This document shows positions 1-6,351 of a stretch of DNA of 10,481 nt, one piece after another. Both the position numbers and the translations under genes were made by a program. The stretch is from JBAZDV01 sp041669745 (GTDB taxonomy: Archaea > Thermoplasmatota > Thermoplasmata > Methanomassiliicoccales > Methanomethylophilaceae): the NCBI GenBank assembly GCA_041669745.1, contig JBAYAO010000047.1, forward strand, positions 1 through 10,481, read 5' to 3'. Each line of letters starts with the position of its first letter. Positions within the stretch are counted from its first letter, which is position 1. The notes beneath the pieces were generated by a model. The model was not told where the DNA came from. It saw only the letters and a program-made list of their open reading frames with translations, and made no database searches.

Positions 1-564
1 CGTGCAGTCCAATCTTCCCATGCGTTCTCTCTCGTCTATGTTGCCAGAAGCGAACATCACCTTGGTGACATCGAAACAGTATCTGATACCGTTCTCCAAT
101 CTTACGGATTCCGTGTTCCTACCGAATATAACTTCCATGTTGGGTCTTCTGAGCTCTCCCGATACACCGCCACGATCAACGCATATCGTATTTACACCGA
201 GATTTTCGGAATACGCCCGACCGATCCTTTCCTTGTAGGGCTCTGCGGATGATGCCAACCTTATGATCGCTATGTCCCCGACATACTCCCATTTCATGGG
301 AAGTTCATCCAGAACGTTCTTCGGAATTCCGCATAGATCTTTCACGATCCTTTTCTGGGGTGGCGTCCTCTCCCTCGAGTGCGCTTCACCCTCCACGATC
401 TCAAACCCCATTCTTTCGGCTCTGCCGATCCCTTCCGACGATAACGGAACAAGTTTGTAATCCCCGCTTTTGGTGATCTTGGCGAATCTGTCGACCGCAT
501 CCATATCCTTCAAAGATACGATGACTGCGGCTGACTCCGACAGAGGGACCTTTGCAAACTTCAT
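1..564 (-). CDS. Trm5/Tyw2-family tRNA-G37 modification enzyme, N-terminal part (runs off left edge)
   Basis: The gene begins at 564 and leaves the window at base 1, so only the first 188 residues are visible. They match the N-terminal and middle regions of the Trm5/Tyw2 family, which acts on guanosine 37 of tRNA using S-adenosylmethionine (N1-methylation by Trm5, aminocarboxypropyl transfer by Tyw2/Taw2). Seen: MKFAKVP start, GDIAIIRL near 96-103, GVSGELRRP near 133-141, ENGIRYCFDVTKVMF at about 157-171, then SGNIDERERM at 173-182. The SGN..ER.RM form is, from memory, closer to Tyw2/Taw2 than to methylating Trm5, but the SAM-binding domain that would decide lies outside. An ATG at 576 overlaps the previous gene's stop, but the ATG at 564 has GAGG six bases upstream and gives the more typical MKF start, so I prefer it. 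It is the last visible gene of the TFS operon. Family confidence is high; subtype is open. Confidence 0.8.
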   Translation of the reverse strand, partial: MKFAKVPLSESAAVIVSLKDMDAVDRFAKITKSGDYKLVPLSSEGIGRAERMGFEIVEGEAHSRERTPPQKRIVKDLCGIPKNVLDELPMKWEYVGDIAIIRLASSAEPYKERIGRAYSENLGVNTICVDRGGVSGELRRPNMEVIFGRNTESVRLENGIRYCFDVTKVMFASGNIDERERMGRLDCT

Positions 565-572
565 TTCGGACC

Positions 573-1727
573 TCATATCAGGGATCTCAGCAATATCGGC
601 AGCATCCTCATCGCGACCGGGATGTTTCTCAGTACTATGGGCACCACATCGCTGGGACTGTCTATGTCGATATCGTTCAGTACACGTGTGACATCCTCCC
701 TGTTTATCACGTCGTACGTGTTGTTCAGATCGTCGTCGGAGAGGTTATCGTACATCTTCCTGAGTCTGTATCCCCTTTTAAGTTCCTTTCCAACTGCCTT
801 CTTCCATTTTCTCTCATAGATCGAAAGACGTTTTCGAGTGAACACCTCGGATTCGAATGCCGCATCGACCGTCTTTTTCAAACACGGCGCTGCCATGAAG
901 GACGGATACAGTCCTCCGCCGGAGACCGGTTTGACCTGTCCAGCAGCATCGCCTATCAGCAACATGTTGTCATCGTATGTTCTCCTTCTGCCACCGATCG
1001 GAATCTTCCCGCAGACCCTGCCAACAACCTCTTTACCCTCCAGACCCGTCCTCTTCAGCAGTACCTTCATATAATCGACAGGCGGACCGGCAGACCATGC
1101 AGTGCACAGCCCCACCCTCGTATATTCACCGAATGGTATCTCCCAGGAGAAGAATCCAGGTGCGATCTCTGCGCCGATATATATGTCGATCATCTTCTGA
1201 TCGTCCATCTCATGTTTCAGATCGACCTGTATGCCACGTACATATTCTTTGGGAAGATTGCCATCCAGAGACATGGAGACTTTGGAATTCTGACCGTCTG
1301 CACCGATTATCATGGTAGAATCGTATACTTTTCCAGACGTCGTCTTTAACTTCACCGCACCGTCTTCGATCCTGTGCGACATATACCTCTCCGAATATGC
1401 GTATTTGGCACCGGCGTCTTGTGCCGCATGTGCCATCCTGACATCCAGATCGGATCTTTCTACCAATAGCGCTTTCGATCTTCCGGAACGTGCTGATATC
1501 ACACCGCCATTCGGAAAATGAACGTTGGCACCGTAAAGTTCGTTGAGTATGTTCGGTTTAACACCGGAAAGCTCCACGACCCTCTGTGTTATCAACCCGG
1601 TGCATTGCACTGGGATCCCTGATACGGGATGATCCTCCAGGACAGTGACGTCGTAGTCCCGGGACAGAAGCCGTGCCGCCCTGCTGCCGGCAGGTCCGCC
1701 TCCGATCACGACAACATCGTCGTGCAT
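573..1727 (-). CDS. Geranylgeranyl reductase-family FAD-dependent oxidoreductase
   Basis: A 384-residue flavoprotein of the geranylgeranyl reductase family, which in archaea reduces the double bonds of isoprenoid chains in ether lipids. Seen: an N-terminal FAD Rossmann motif GGGPAGS at 9-15, the family's QCTGLI segment at 41-46 after the second beta strand, GADG at 143-146, a GFFSWEIPFG stretch at 191-200 (the family's Y.W.FP region), and LIGDAAGQVKP at 257-267 followed by a glycine run that contacts FAD. No membrane segment stands out, although the last 20 residues are hydrophobic. The open frame extends upstream to 1790, but that would overlap transaldolase. The ATG at 1727 has GAGG eight bases upstream, starts right at the FAD strand and lies 10 nt after the transaldolase stop. 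The exact substrate (digeranylgeranylglycerophospholipid or another polyprenyl) cannot be told from sequence; related reductases act on menaquinone or chlorophyll side chains. Confidence 0.88.
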   Translation of the reverse strand: MHDDVVVIGGGPAGSRAARLLSRDYDVTVLEDHPVSGIPVQCTGLITQRVVELSGVKPNILNELYGANVHFPNGGVISARSGRSKALLVERSDLDVRMAHAAQDAGAKYAYSERYMSHRIEDGAVKLKTTSGKVYDSTMIIGADGQNSKVSMSLDGNLPKEYVRGIQVDLKHEMDDQKMIDIYIGAEIAPGFFSWEIPFGEYTRVGLCTAWSAGPPVDYMKVLLKRTGLEGKEVVGRVCGKIPIGGRRRTYDDNMLLIGDAAGQVKPVSGGGLYPSFMAAPCLKKTVDAAFESEVFTRKRLSIYERKWKKAVGKELKRGYRLRKMYDNLSDDDLNNTYDVINREDVTRVLNDIDIDSPSDVVPIVLRNIPVAMRMLPILLRSLI

Positions 1728-1737
1728 ATGGATGTCC

Positions 1738-2385
1738 TCAGTTCTTCTTGGACTTCTCGAAGTCTGCAATGAACTTCTTGATACCCTCATCGGTCTTGGG
1801 ATGCGAGACCATCAGCTTCAGGACATCGTAAGGTATGGTGGCAATATCGCAACCAACGGATGCAGCCTCCAGAACATGCATCGGATTCCTTATGCTGGCC
1901 GCGATGATCTGCGTATCGAAATCATAATTGCTGAACATGACAGCTATCTGCGAGACCACTTCGGAACCGTACTGTCCGATGTCATCCAAACGTCCAACGA
2001 AGGGAGACACGAATGCCGCACCGGCCTTGGCTGCCAAAAGGGCCTGTTGAGCTGAGAAAATAAGTGTCACGTTGACCTTGATACCTTCTGAGGAGAGGAC
2101 CTTCGTTGCTTTGAGGGTCTCTATGCACATCGGAAGTTTCACGTTGACGTTTGGATGTATCTTTGCAAGTTCGCGACCCTCGGCAATCATTGCCTCCGCA
2201 TCCATCGACATCGCCTCTGCCGAGATGGGACCGTCGACTATCTTCGCGATCTGTCTGACGCATGTCTTCAGATCGACACCCTCCTTCGCGATGAGGCTCG
2301 GATTCGTGGTTACACCGTCAAGGATACCCCAGCTGTTTACCTCTTTGATTCTCTCGATGTTGGCCGTGTCTATGAATATCTTCAT
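1738..2385 (-). CDS. tal: Transaldolase, TalC/MipB (small, class I) type
   Basis: A 215-residue class I aldolase of the small transaldolase/fructose-6-phosphate aldolase subfamily, the normal length for this group. It transfers dihydroxyacetone units between sedoheptulose 7-phosphate and glyceraldehyde 3-phosphate in the non-oxidative pentose phosphate pathway. Seen: N-terminal MKIFIDTANI, DGVTTNPSLIAKEG at 23-36, the Schiff-base lysine K83 in NVKLPM, NVTLIFS at 105-111 and SPFVGRLDD at 127-135. The residue pair that separates true transaldolases (Glu, Phe) from fructose-6-phosphate aldolases (Gln, Tyr) reads E57 and F129 here, so transaldolase activity is favoured. Its ATG overlaps the TGA of the transketolase C-half (ATGA), and GGAG lies five bases upstream inside that gene, so translation is probably coupled. 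Confidence 0.93.
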   Translation of the reverse strand: MKIFIDTANIERIKEVNSWGILDGVTTNPSLIAKEGVDLKTCVRQIAKIVDGPISAEAMSMDAEAMIAEGRELAKIHPNVNVKLPMCIETLKATKVLSSEGIKVNVTLIFSAQQALLAAKAGAAFVSPFVGRLDDIGQYGSEVVSQIAVMFSNYDFDTQIIAASIRNPMHVLEAASVGCDIATIPYDVLKLMVSHPKTDEGIKKFIADFEKSKKN

Positions 2386-3335
2386 TGTTCTCCCTCTCTC
2401 TTCTTTGAAATCGATTTTTTGGCTGCCGCGACGATATCCTCTGCCGTGAGACCGTATTCCTTCAGCAGGATATCCACTTCACCTGACTCGCCGAACTTGT
2501 CTCTCGTTCCGATCCTGGTCAATGGGGCATTGAGATCCTCCGAAAGATACTCTGCCACTGCGGATCCCAAACCGCCTATGATACTGTGCTCTTCGGCTGT
2601 GACTACACAGCCTGTCCTCCCAACGGATCTCGCTATGGCATCCGTATCCAGTGGTTTGATCGTGGACATGTTTATCACATCAGCGGTTATCCCCTCCTCG
2701 GAAAGAATATCAGCCGCATCCATGCATGAGGACACCATCTGACCGGTACCGATGAGCGTTACGTCCTCCCCTTCCCTCAACACGGTCGCTTTGCCTATGG
2801 TGAATTTCACATCCTCAGGCATTATCGTGGGGAAATCGCTGCGTCCCATTCTCATGTAGCACGGCCCTTTGTAGTCCGCTATCGCCATCACTGCAGCGTA
2901 CGCCTCGTATGCGTCTGCGGGCGAGATGACGACCATGTTCGGAAGTGCACGCATTATCGCCATATCCTCCAATGCCTGATGCGATGCCCCGTCCGCACCG
3001 ACGCTTATACCGCAGTGGGTAGCGACTATTTTGACGTTCATCTTGGAGTATGCGACGGAAAGCCTGATCTGCTCCCAACAGCGACCCGTCGCGAACACTG
3101 CGAATGTCGATGCGAAAACGGTCTTCCCGGAAGCTGCTAGACCGGAGGCTATTCCGATCATGTTCTGCTCCGCTATGCCCACTTCTATGAACCTTTCCGG
3201 CGCGACCTTCTTGAATTCCGAAGTTTTGGTGGAACCCGCCAGATCTGCGTCCAAAACAACGATGTCTGCCCTTTCTTTAGCGAGTTCTGCCAGAGCTTTT
3301 CCGTAATATGTACGTTGTGCCAGACGTTTACCCAT
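2382..3335 (-). CDS. Transketolase, C-terminal (pyrimidine-binding plus C-terminal domain) subunit
   Basis: This 317-residue protein is the second half of a split transketolase, as found in many archaea and some bacteria. It supplies the thiamine-diphosphate pyrimidine-binding domain and the C-terminal domain; with the neighbouring N-half it transfers two-carbon ketol units between pentose phosphate sugars. Seen: VGIAEQN at 52-58 with the cofactor-activating glutamate E56, the aromatic/TFAVF loop at 77-81, HCGISVGADGASHQALED at 107-124, and PADAYEA at 139-145. The C-terminal half (roughly 185-317) is the usual regulatory-type domain. The start at 3335 lies inside the last codons of the N-half (8-nt overlap) with GAGGGG about seven bases upstream, so the two subunits should be made together. 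A 1-deoxyxylulose-5-phosphate synthase is unlikely because of the split architecture and the transaldolase partner. Confidence 0.93.
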   Translation of the reverse strand: MGKRLAQRTYYGKALAELAKERADIVVLDADLAGSTKTSEFKKVAPERFIEVGIAEQNMIGIASGLAASGKTVFASTFAVFATGRCWEQIRLSVAYSKMNVKIVATHCGISVGADGASHQALEDMAIMRALPNMVVISPADAYEAYAAVMAIADYKGPCYMRMGRSDFPTIMPEDVKFTIGKATVLREGEDVTLIGTGQMVSSCMDAADILSEEGITADVINMSTIKPLDTDAIARSVGRTGCVVTAEEHSIIGGLGSAVAEYLSEDLNAPLTRIGTRDKFGESGEVDILLKEYGLTAEDIVAAAKKSISKKREGEQ

Positions 3336-4155
3336 TGCATACCCCTCTCAGTTCCTTCACAGCCTGTTCCTTCTCTTCGCATCTGCAGCATCTGCCATGG
3401 AATTCAACGTTGTTCTCCATGAAAGAGACACCTTTTCCCTTAGTGGTATCGAAGATGACGACGGTTGGACCGTCTTTGAATGATTTCGCCTCGGTGAACG
3501 CGGCAACGACCTTTTCGACGTCGTTCCCGTCCGTCTCTATGACATTCCATCCGAAGGACAGCCATTTGTCCGAGAGGGGCTCCAGTGCCATTATGTGCTC
3601 GGTATCGCCGGAACTCTGTAGGCGGTTACGGTCCACGATGGCAATGAGATTGCTCAGCTTGTGATTGGCAGCGAACATCATTGCCTCCCAATTCTGTCCG
3701 CTCTGCAATTCCCCATCGCCCAAGAGACAGTACGTCGTGTAATCTTTCTTGTCCATCTTGCCTGCATATGCTATTCCGCAGCTCATGCTTAGGCCCTGCC
3801 CCAATGAACCGGTGGACATCTCCACACCGGGAAGCTTACCCCTCACAGGATGACCTTGCAACCTTGACCCGAACTTCCTGAGTGTCAGAAGTTCATCTAC
3901 GGGGAAATAACCCGATTCTGCCAGTGCAGCGTAGTAAACAGGAGCGACATGCCCTTTGGACAGGACGAAACGATCTCTGTCATCCCATGACGGATTCTTT
4001 GGATCGTGTCTCAGCACTTTGAAGAACAGGACGGACATTATCTCTGCAGAGGACAAAGAGCCCCCGGGATGCCCAGAACCTGCAGCCGTCGTCATTTCGA
4101 TGACATGCAGCCTGAGCGCGTTAGCCATTTTCTCAAGATTCTTTGTGCTGTCCAT
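3328..4155 (-). CDS. Transketolase, N-terminal (thiamine-diphosphate binding) subunit
   Basis: A 275-residue subunit carrying the diphosphate-binding domain of split transketolase. Seen: AGSGHPGG at 25-32, RDRFVLSKGHVAPVYYAALAE at 60-80, GHP at 101-103, STGSLGQGLS at 114-123, and the thiamine-diphosphate/Mg motif starting GDGE at 146-149 and ending at N177 in DRNRLQSSG. The open frame can begin at a TTG at 4173, but the ATG at 4155 has GGGG five bases upstream and gives the normal N-terminal length, so I chose it; this leaves a 26-nt gap after PCNA. One oddity is a cysteine-rich patch, GRCCRC at 254-259, just after the conserved FHG, where relatives usually carry small or proline residues. 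It pairs with the following gene to form the active enzyme. Confidence 0.93.
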   Translation of the reverse strand: MDSTKNLEKMANALRLHVIEMTTAAGSGHPGGSLSSAEIMSVLFFKVLRHDPKNPSWDDRDRFVLSKGHVAPVYYAALAESGYFPVDELLTLRKFGSRLQGHPVRGKLPGVEMSTGSLGQGLSMSCGIAYAGKMDKKDYTTYCLLGDGELQSGQNWEAMMFAANHKLSNLIAIVDRNRLQSSGDTEHIMALEPLSDKWLSFGWNVIETDGNDVEKVVAAFTEAKSFKDGPTVVIFDTTKGKGVSFMENNVEFHGRCCRCEEKEQAVKELRGVCNG

Positions 4156-4181
4156 CTGATCCCCTGCATCCAACCTTACGC

Positions 4182-4919
4182 TCAGTCACTCTCGATCCTC
4201 GGAGCCAAAAGGTATTTTACAGTACCGTTTCCATCCATGAGGTCAAAGAACAGCTGAACCGGATAATCGTTATCCAATTCTATCCTGACGACCATATCCG
4301 ACGGAACGGCCTTTATCAAATTCGAAAAATAGTCCAGTGGGAACAGACTGCATACGCGGCTTGGGGCCTGCAATCCTGCAAGCTGTGACTTCTCCAGCTT
4401 GAGGTTCACCGAATCGGTGTCACCCTCACACGAGAGTTCGAATGAATCGGAATCTGCAATGAGGGCTATGTGATCAGAGATCGATTCGGATGCTTTGATG
4501 CCTCTCTGGAGTTCTGCAACGGAAACCTGGATGTTCGCAGACAGTTCGAGTTGCGGAACCTTCGGCTCGCTCATACTGGATGTATCGACGAGATTCATGC
4601 GTCTCGTGATGTTTCCGACCCTGAATATCAGTCTCCCGTGGTCCTCGTCCTGTTCTATTGATATCACATCCCCAGAACTGGCAAGTTTCAACACGTCCTT
4701 AACCTTGTCCAGGTCAACACCGATTTCTGTGCTGTCCGCCGAATAGCTTTCAAAAGCCTTCGCTCCCACGGTCAATTCTATCATGGCCACATGCGCTGGA
4801 TCCACTGCCTTTAGGCTCATCCCCTCCGAATCGATCGTGAACATAACTTCATCGATCAAGGTCGAGATGATATTGACCAAACCCTTGAGGGCATCCGATC
4901 TAATCTCTGCTTTGAACAA
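4182..4919 (-). CDS. pcn: DNA polymerase sliding clamp PCNA
   Basis: A 245-residue archaeal PCNA, the trimeric ring that tethers DNA polymerase, ligase, FEN1 and other factors to DNA. Length is typical. Seen: MFKAEIRSDALKGL at the start, the DNA-facing segment EGMSLKAVDPAHVAMIEL at 32-49, a two-domain layout joined by an interdomain connector around 112-128 (VDTSSMSEPKVPQLELS) where PIP-box partners bind, and the C-terminal YLLAPRIES that partners also contact. The start codon is TTG at 4919: no in-frame ATG precedes the conserved MFKAEI sequence, and GGTGAT lies a few bases upstream. The gene follows TFS by 36 nt and has no convincing promoter of its own, so it is probably expressed from the TFS promoter. 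Confidence 0.96.
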   Translation of the reverse strand: MFKAEIRSDALKGLVNIISTLIDEVMFTIDSEGMSLKAVDPAHVAMIELTVGAKAFESYSADSTEIGVDLDKVKDVLKLASSGDVISIEQDEDHGRLIFRVGNITRRMNLVDTSSMSEPKVPQLELSANIQVSVAELQRGIKASESISDHIALIADSDSFELSCEGDTDSVNLKLEKSQLAGLQAPSRVCSLFPLDYFSNLIKAVPSDMVVRIELDNDYPVQLFFDLMDGNGTVKYLLAPRIESD

Positions 4920-4955
4920 CTCATCACCACATTTTAAGCCATTTTTAGGTACTTA

Positions 4956-5255
4956 TCAGTATTCCCTCCAGGAATAGTTGCATTTGCAGCAACGATAGAT
5001 CCTGGTTTCGGGTTCATCTGCAGCACGGGTCTGTCTTATCACGAAATATGCCTCTGTATTGGCACATTCTGGACATATGATACGCGTCTTCGGAAGTGTC
5101 GCTATGTCCTCGGAGATCACGGTGGTCTCTTTGTACTTTGCATCAGTGGTAAAATGTTCTACCTTGCTTCCGATCTCTTTCTCCAGACCACACTGAGCGC
5201 AGACATATTTCCCGTCTTTTGGAAACATCATCGATCCACATGATGAACAAAACAA
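4956..5255 (-). CDS. tfs: Transcription elongation factor TFS (RNA polymerase RNA-cleavage factor)
   Basis: A 99-residue protein with two zinc ribbons, the standard archaeal TFS layout (related to TFIIS and to RNA polymerase subunit RPB9). It binds RNA polymerase and stimulates cleavage of backtracked transcripts. Seen: N-terminal ribbon cysteines C3, C6, C19, C22; C-terminal ribbon cysteines C61, C64, C89, C92; and the acidic tip D80-E81 in RAADEPET that reaches the polymerase active site. All key residues are present, so this looks like an active cleavage factor and not an inhibitory paralogue. The start is a TTG at 5255, directly before the first zinc knuckle; GAGG lies eight bases upstream and a TATA element about 40 bases upstream. 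It is the first gene of the operon running into PCNA and the pentose phosphate genes. Confidence 0.95.
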   Translation of the reverse strand: MFCSSCGSMMFPKDGKYVCAQCGLEKEIGSKVEHFTTDAKYKETTVISEDIATLPKTRIICPECANTEAYFVIRQTRAADEPETRIYRCCKCNYSWREY

Positions 5256-5290
5256 ACTTTCAGCCTCTACCTGTCTGCAAATAGCTGACC

Positions 5291-5301
5291 CTATAAAATA
5301 A
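5291..5301 (-). promoter_or_regulatory. TATA element upstream of the TFS-PCNA-pentose phosphate operon
   Basis: On the minus strand the bases read TTATTTTATAG, close to the archaeal TATA consensus, with an A-rich stretch (ACAACA) just upstream where a BRE would lie. With the usual spacing of about 25 bases, transcription would start near 5270, giving a leader of roughly 15 bases that carries GAGG at 5264-5267 ahead of the TTG start at 5255. It is the only good TATA element seen for the seven genes to its left. Confidence 0.6.
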
Positions 5302-5333
5302 TGTTGTTAGGGGCTGACGCGCATGCACGGGGG

Positions 5334-6197
5334 TCACACATACTTGTACTCGTCTTCAGGAGATGATTTCACCATCATGGGATCGGATTTCTTATCGGCC
5401 TTGTGCAAAAGACCCGAAAACGGTCCATCTTTATGCTCCGAATCGCAGGAAGACGTCGGCGTTGCGCCTTTGGATGATGCTTCCACTGTCGCAGTAACCG
5501 CTGCTGTTCTCACCGGTGCTTCTTTGATCTTCGATACCGGTGCTGCGGTGGCCATGCTGTTGACACTGATCGCCTTATAATCGTCAAAACTCTCGAATCC
5601 CATCTTCTTACCCGCCAGATGCATATCCAGTGAGCGGGCGTGATGAGACGGTGTCGCTGCGTACGACGACTGCACGAGCAGACGTGCCTCTTTTCTCGAT
5701 TGATCCGCGAGGATGCCGCCGATGAAACCGAATGCAATTGTTATGAAATAGAGCTTGAAATCTATCGATATCTTGCCTGTCGAGGTGTAGAACGCTCCCA
5801 GATACGACAGACCTGATGTCAGAATCTCGCCAAGCACCGGTGATGTCTCGCCTATCGCCTCTACTTTGGCCTCCGCATCACCTGAAAGCAGACCATCAAT
5901 CGAGAATAATCCGACCGACAGCACCAGAAGGATCCCGAGAACGGCCGCCACGGCAACGGTGGTCGAAAGCACGCCACGTGCGGGCGATCCCGCCCTCCTG
6001 CCTCCGACATATCCAGCCACCATCTGTCCGACGATAGGAATCCAACACAGAAGGAAGGACAGAATAAAGGCCAGCCACGTAGCTGACTTCATATCGTATG
6101 CGCTGTTGGAGTCCGTTCCCAACACCTTGCCCATAGCGCCCATCACCGCAACACCCGTACCCGAAGTGCCACTGCTATTCTTGTTCGACACGTGCAT
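5334..6197 (-). CDS. Multi-pass membrane protein of unknown function with a low-complexity tail
   Basis: I do not recognise this 287-residue protein. Seen: a Ser/Gly-rich N-terminus, a hydrophobic segment at about 40-65, a glycine-rich turn GYVGGRRAGSPARG at 62-75, a second hydrophobic segment at 76-100, an acidic soluble stretch at about 105-120, and a third hydrophobic segment at about 147-165 (ITIAFGFIGGILAD). Roughly 120 residues follow, rich in Ala, Ser, Thr and Lys and likely disordered, ending acidic (SPEDEYKYV). The two hydrophobic segments around the glycine-rich turn recall small archaeal membrane proteins such as the DUF5518 type, but this is only resemblance. The frame is open back to 6266, but a near-perfect TATA box sits inside that extension, so the start is placed at ATG 6197; a GTG at 6191 with AAGGG upstream is an alternative. 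It is a single-gene unit with its own promoter. Confidence 0.6.
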   Translation of the reverse strand: MHVSNKNSSGTSGTGVAVMGAMGKVLGTDSNSAYDMKSATWLAFILSFLLCWIPIVGQMVAGYVGGRRAGSPARGVLSTTVAVAAVLGILLVLSVGLFSIDGLLSGDAEAKVEAIGETSPVLGEILTSGLSYLGAFYTSTGKISIDFKLYFITIAFGFIGGILADQSRKEARLLVQSSYAATPSHHARSLDMHLAGKKMGFESFDDYKAISVNSMATAAPVSKIKEAPVRTAAVTATVEASSKGATPTSSCDSEHKDGPFSGLLHKADKKSDPMMVKSSPEDEYKYV

Positions 6198-6201
6198 CCC
6201 T

Positions 6202-6225
6202 TTTGTCGGCTCTATGTCCGACAAA
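6202..6225. repeat. Perfect 8+8 bp inverted repeat at the membrane gene's predicted transcription start
   Basis: Plus-strand arms TTTGTCGG (6202-6209) and CCGACAAA (6218-6225) are exact reverse complements separated by eight bases. The repeat lies about 20 bases downstream of the TATA box at 6244-6253 and just upstream of the chosen ATG at 6197, covering the expected start of transcription. That position suits a dimeric repressor's operator. If transcription starts at its upstream edge, it could instead form a hairpin beside the ribosome-binding region. Confidence 0.6.
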
Positions 6226-6243
6226 CTGAAATATGGAGCTTGC

Positions 6244-6253
6244 CTATATATAA
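6244..6253 (-). promoter_or_regulatory. TATA box of the membrane protein gene
   Basis: The minus strand reads TTATATATAG, a near-consensus archaeal TATA box, preceded by the A-rich ACCAAATGG. Expected transcription start is near 6222, within the inverted repeat at 6202-6225. The box is the main reason for rejecting the longer reading frame that starts at 6266. Confidence 0.7.
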
Positions 6254-6321
6254 CCATTTGGTGCATCGACTGACGTCATGCGTATAGCGGATGCTAGGAA
6301 CATCACCTTCAATTCGCCAAC

Positions 6322-6331
6322 CTAAATATAT
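6322..6331 (+). promoter_or_regulatory. TATA element for the beta-CASP RNase/nadC unit
   Basis: The plus strand reads CTAAATATAT, a good archaeal TATA match. With standard spacing, transcription would begin near 6350, leaving an untranslated leader of about 120 bases before the ATG at 6474, which is unusually long for an archaeal housekeeping gene. Confidence 0.55.
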
Positions 6332-6351
6332 CAGTAATGTCTAAAGCTACT

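Noticed and set aside
552..1349. 265-codon plus-strand open frame
   Set aside because: It is a shadow opposite the reductase-family flavoprotein; its translation has no recognisable motifs and no ribosome site, while the minus strand shows clear FAD motifs.
1728..1790. N-terminal extension of the reductase to 1790
   Set aside because: It overlaps the transaldolase gene and adds a basic tail before the FAD strand; ATG 1727 has a proper ribosome site.
4156..4173. TTG start at 4173 for the transketolase N-subunit
   Set aside because: The ATG six codons later has a better-placed ribosome site and gives the usual N-terminus; not fully excluded.
5226..5245. Inverted repeat CATCAT / ATGATG with an 8-base spacer
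   Set aside because: It lies within TFS codons for conserved residues around the first zinc knuckle, so coding constraint explains it; the arms are low complexity.
6198..6266. 23-residue N-terminal extension of the membrane protein (ATG at 6266)
   Set aside because: A near-consensus TATA box (6244-6253) lies inside it, so it would be upstream of the transcript.
6278..6325. 15-codon plus-strand frame starting with ATG in the divergent intergenic region
   Set aside because: No Shine-Dalgarno sequence; it lies upstream of the plus-strand TATA element and ends there.
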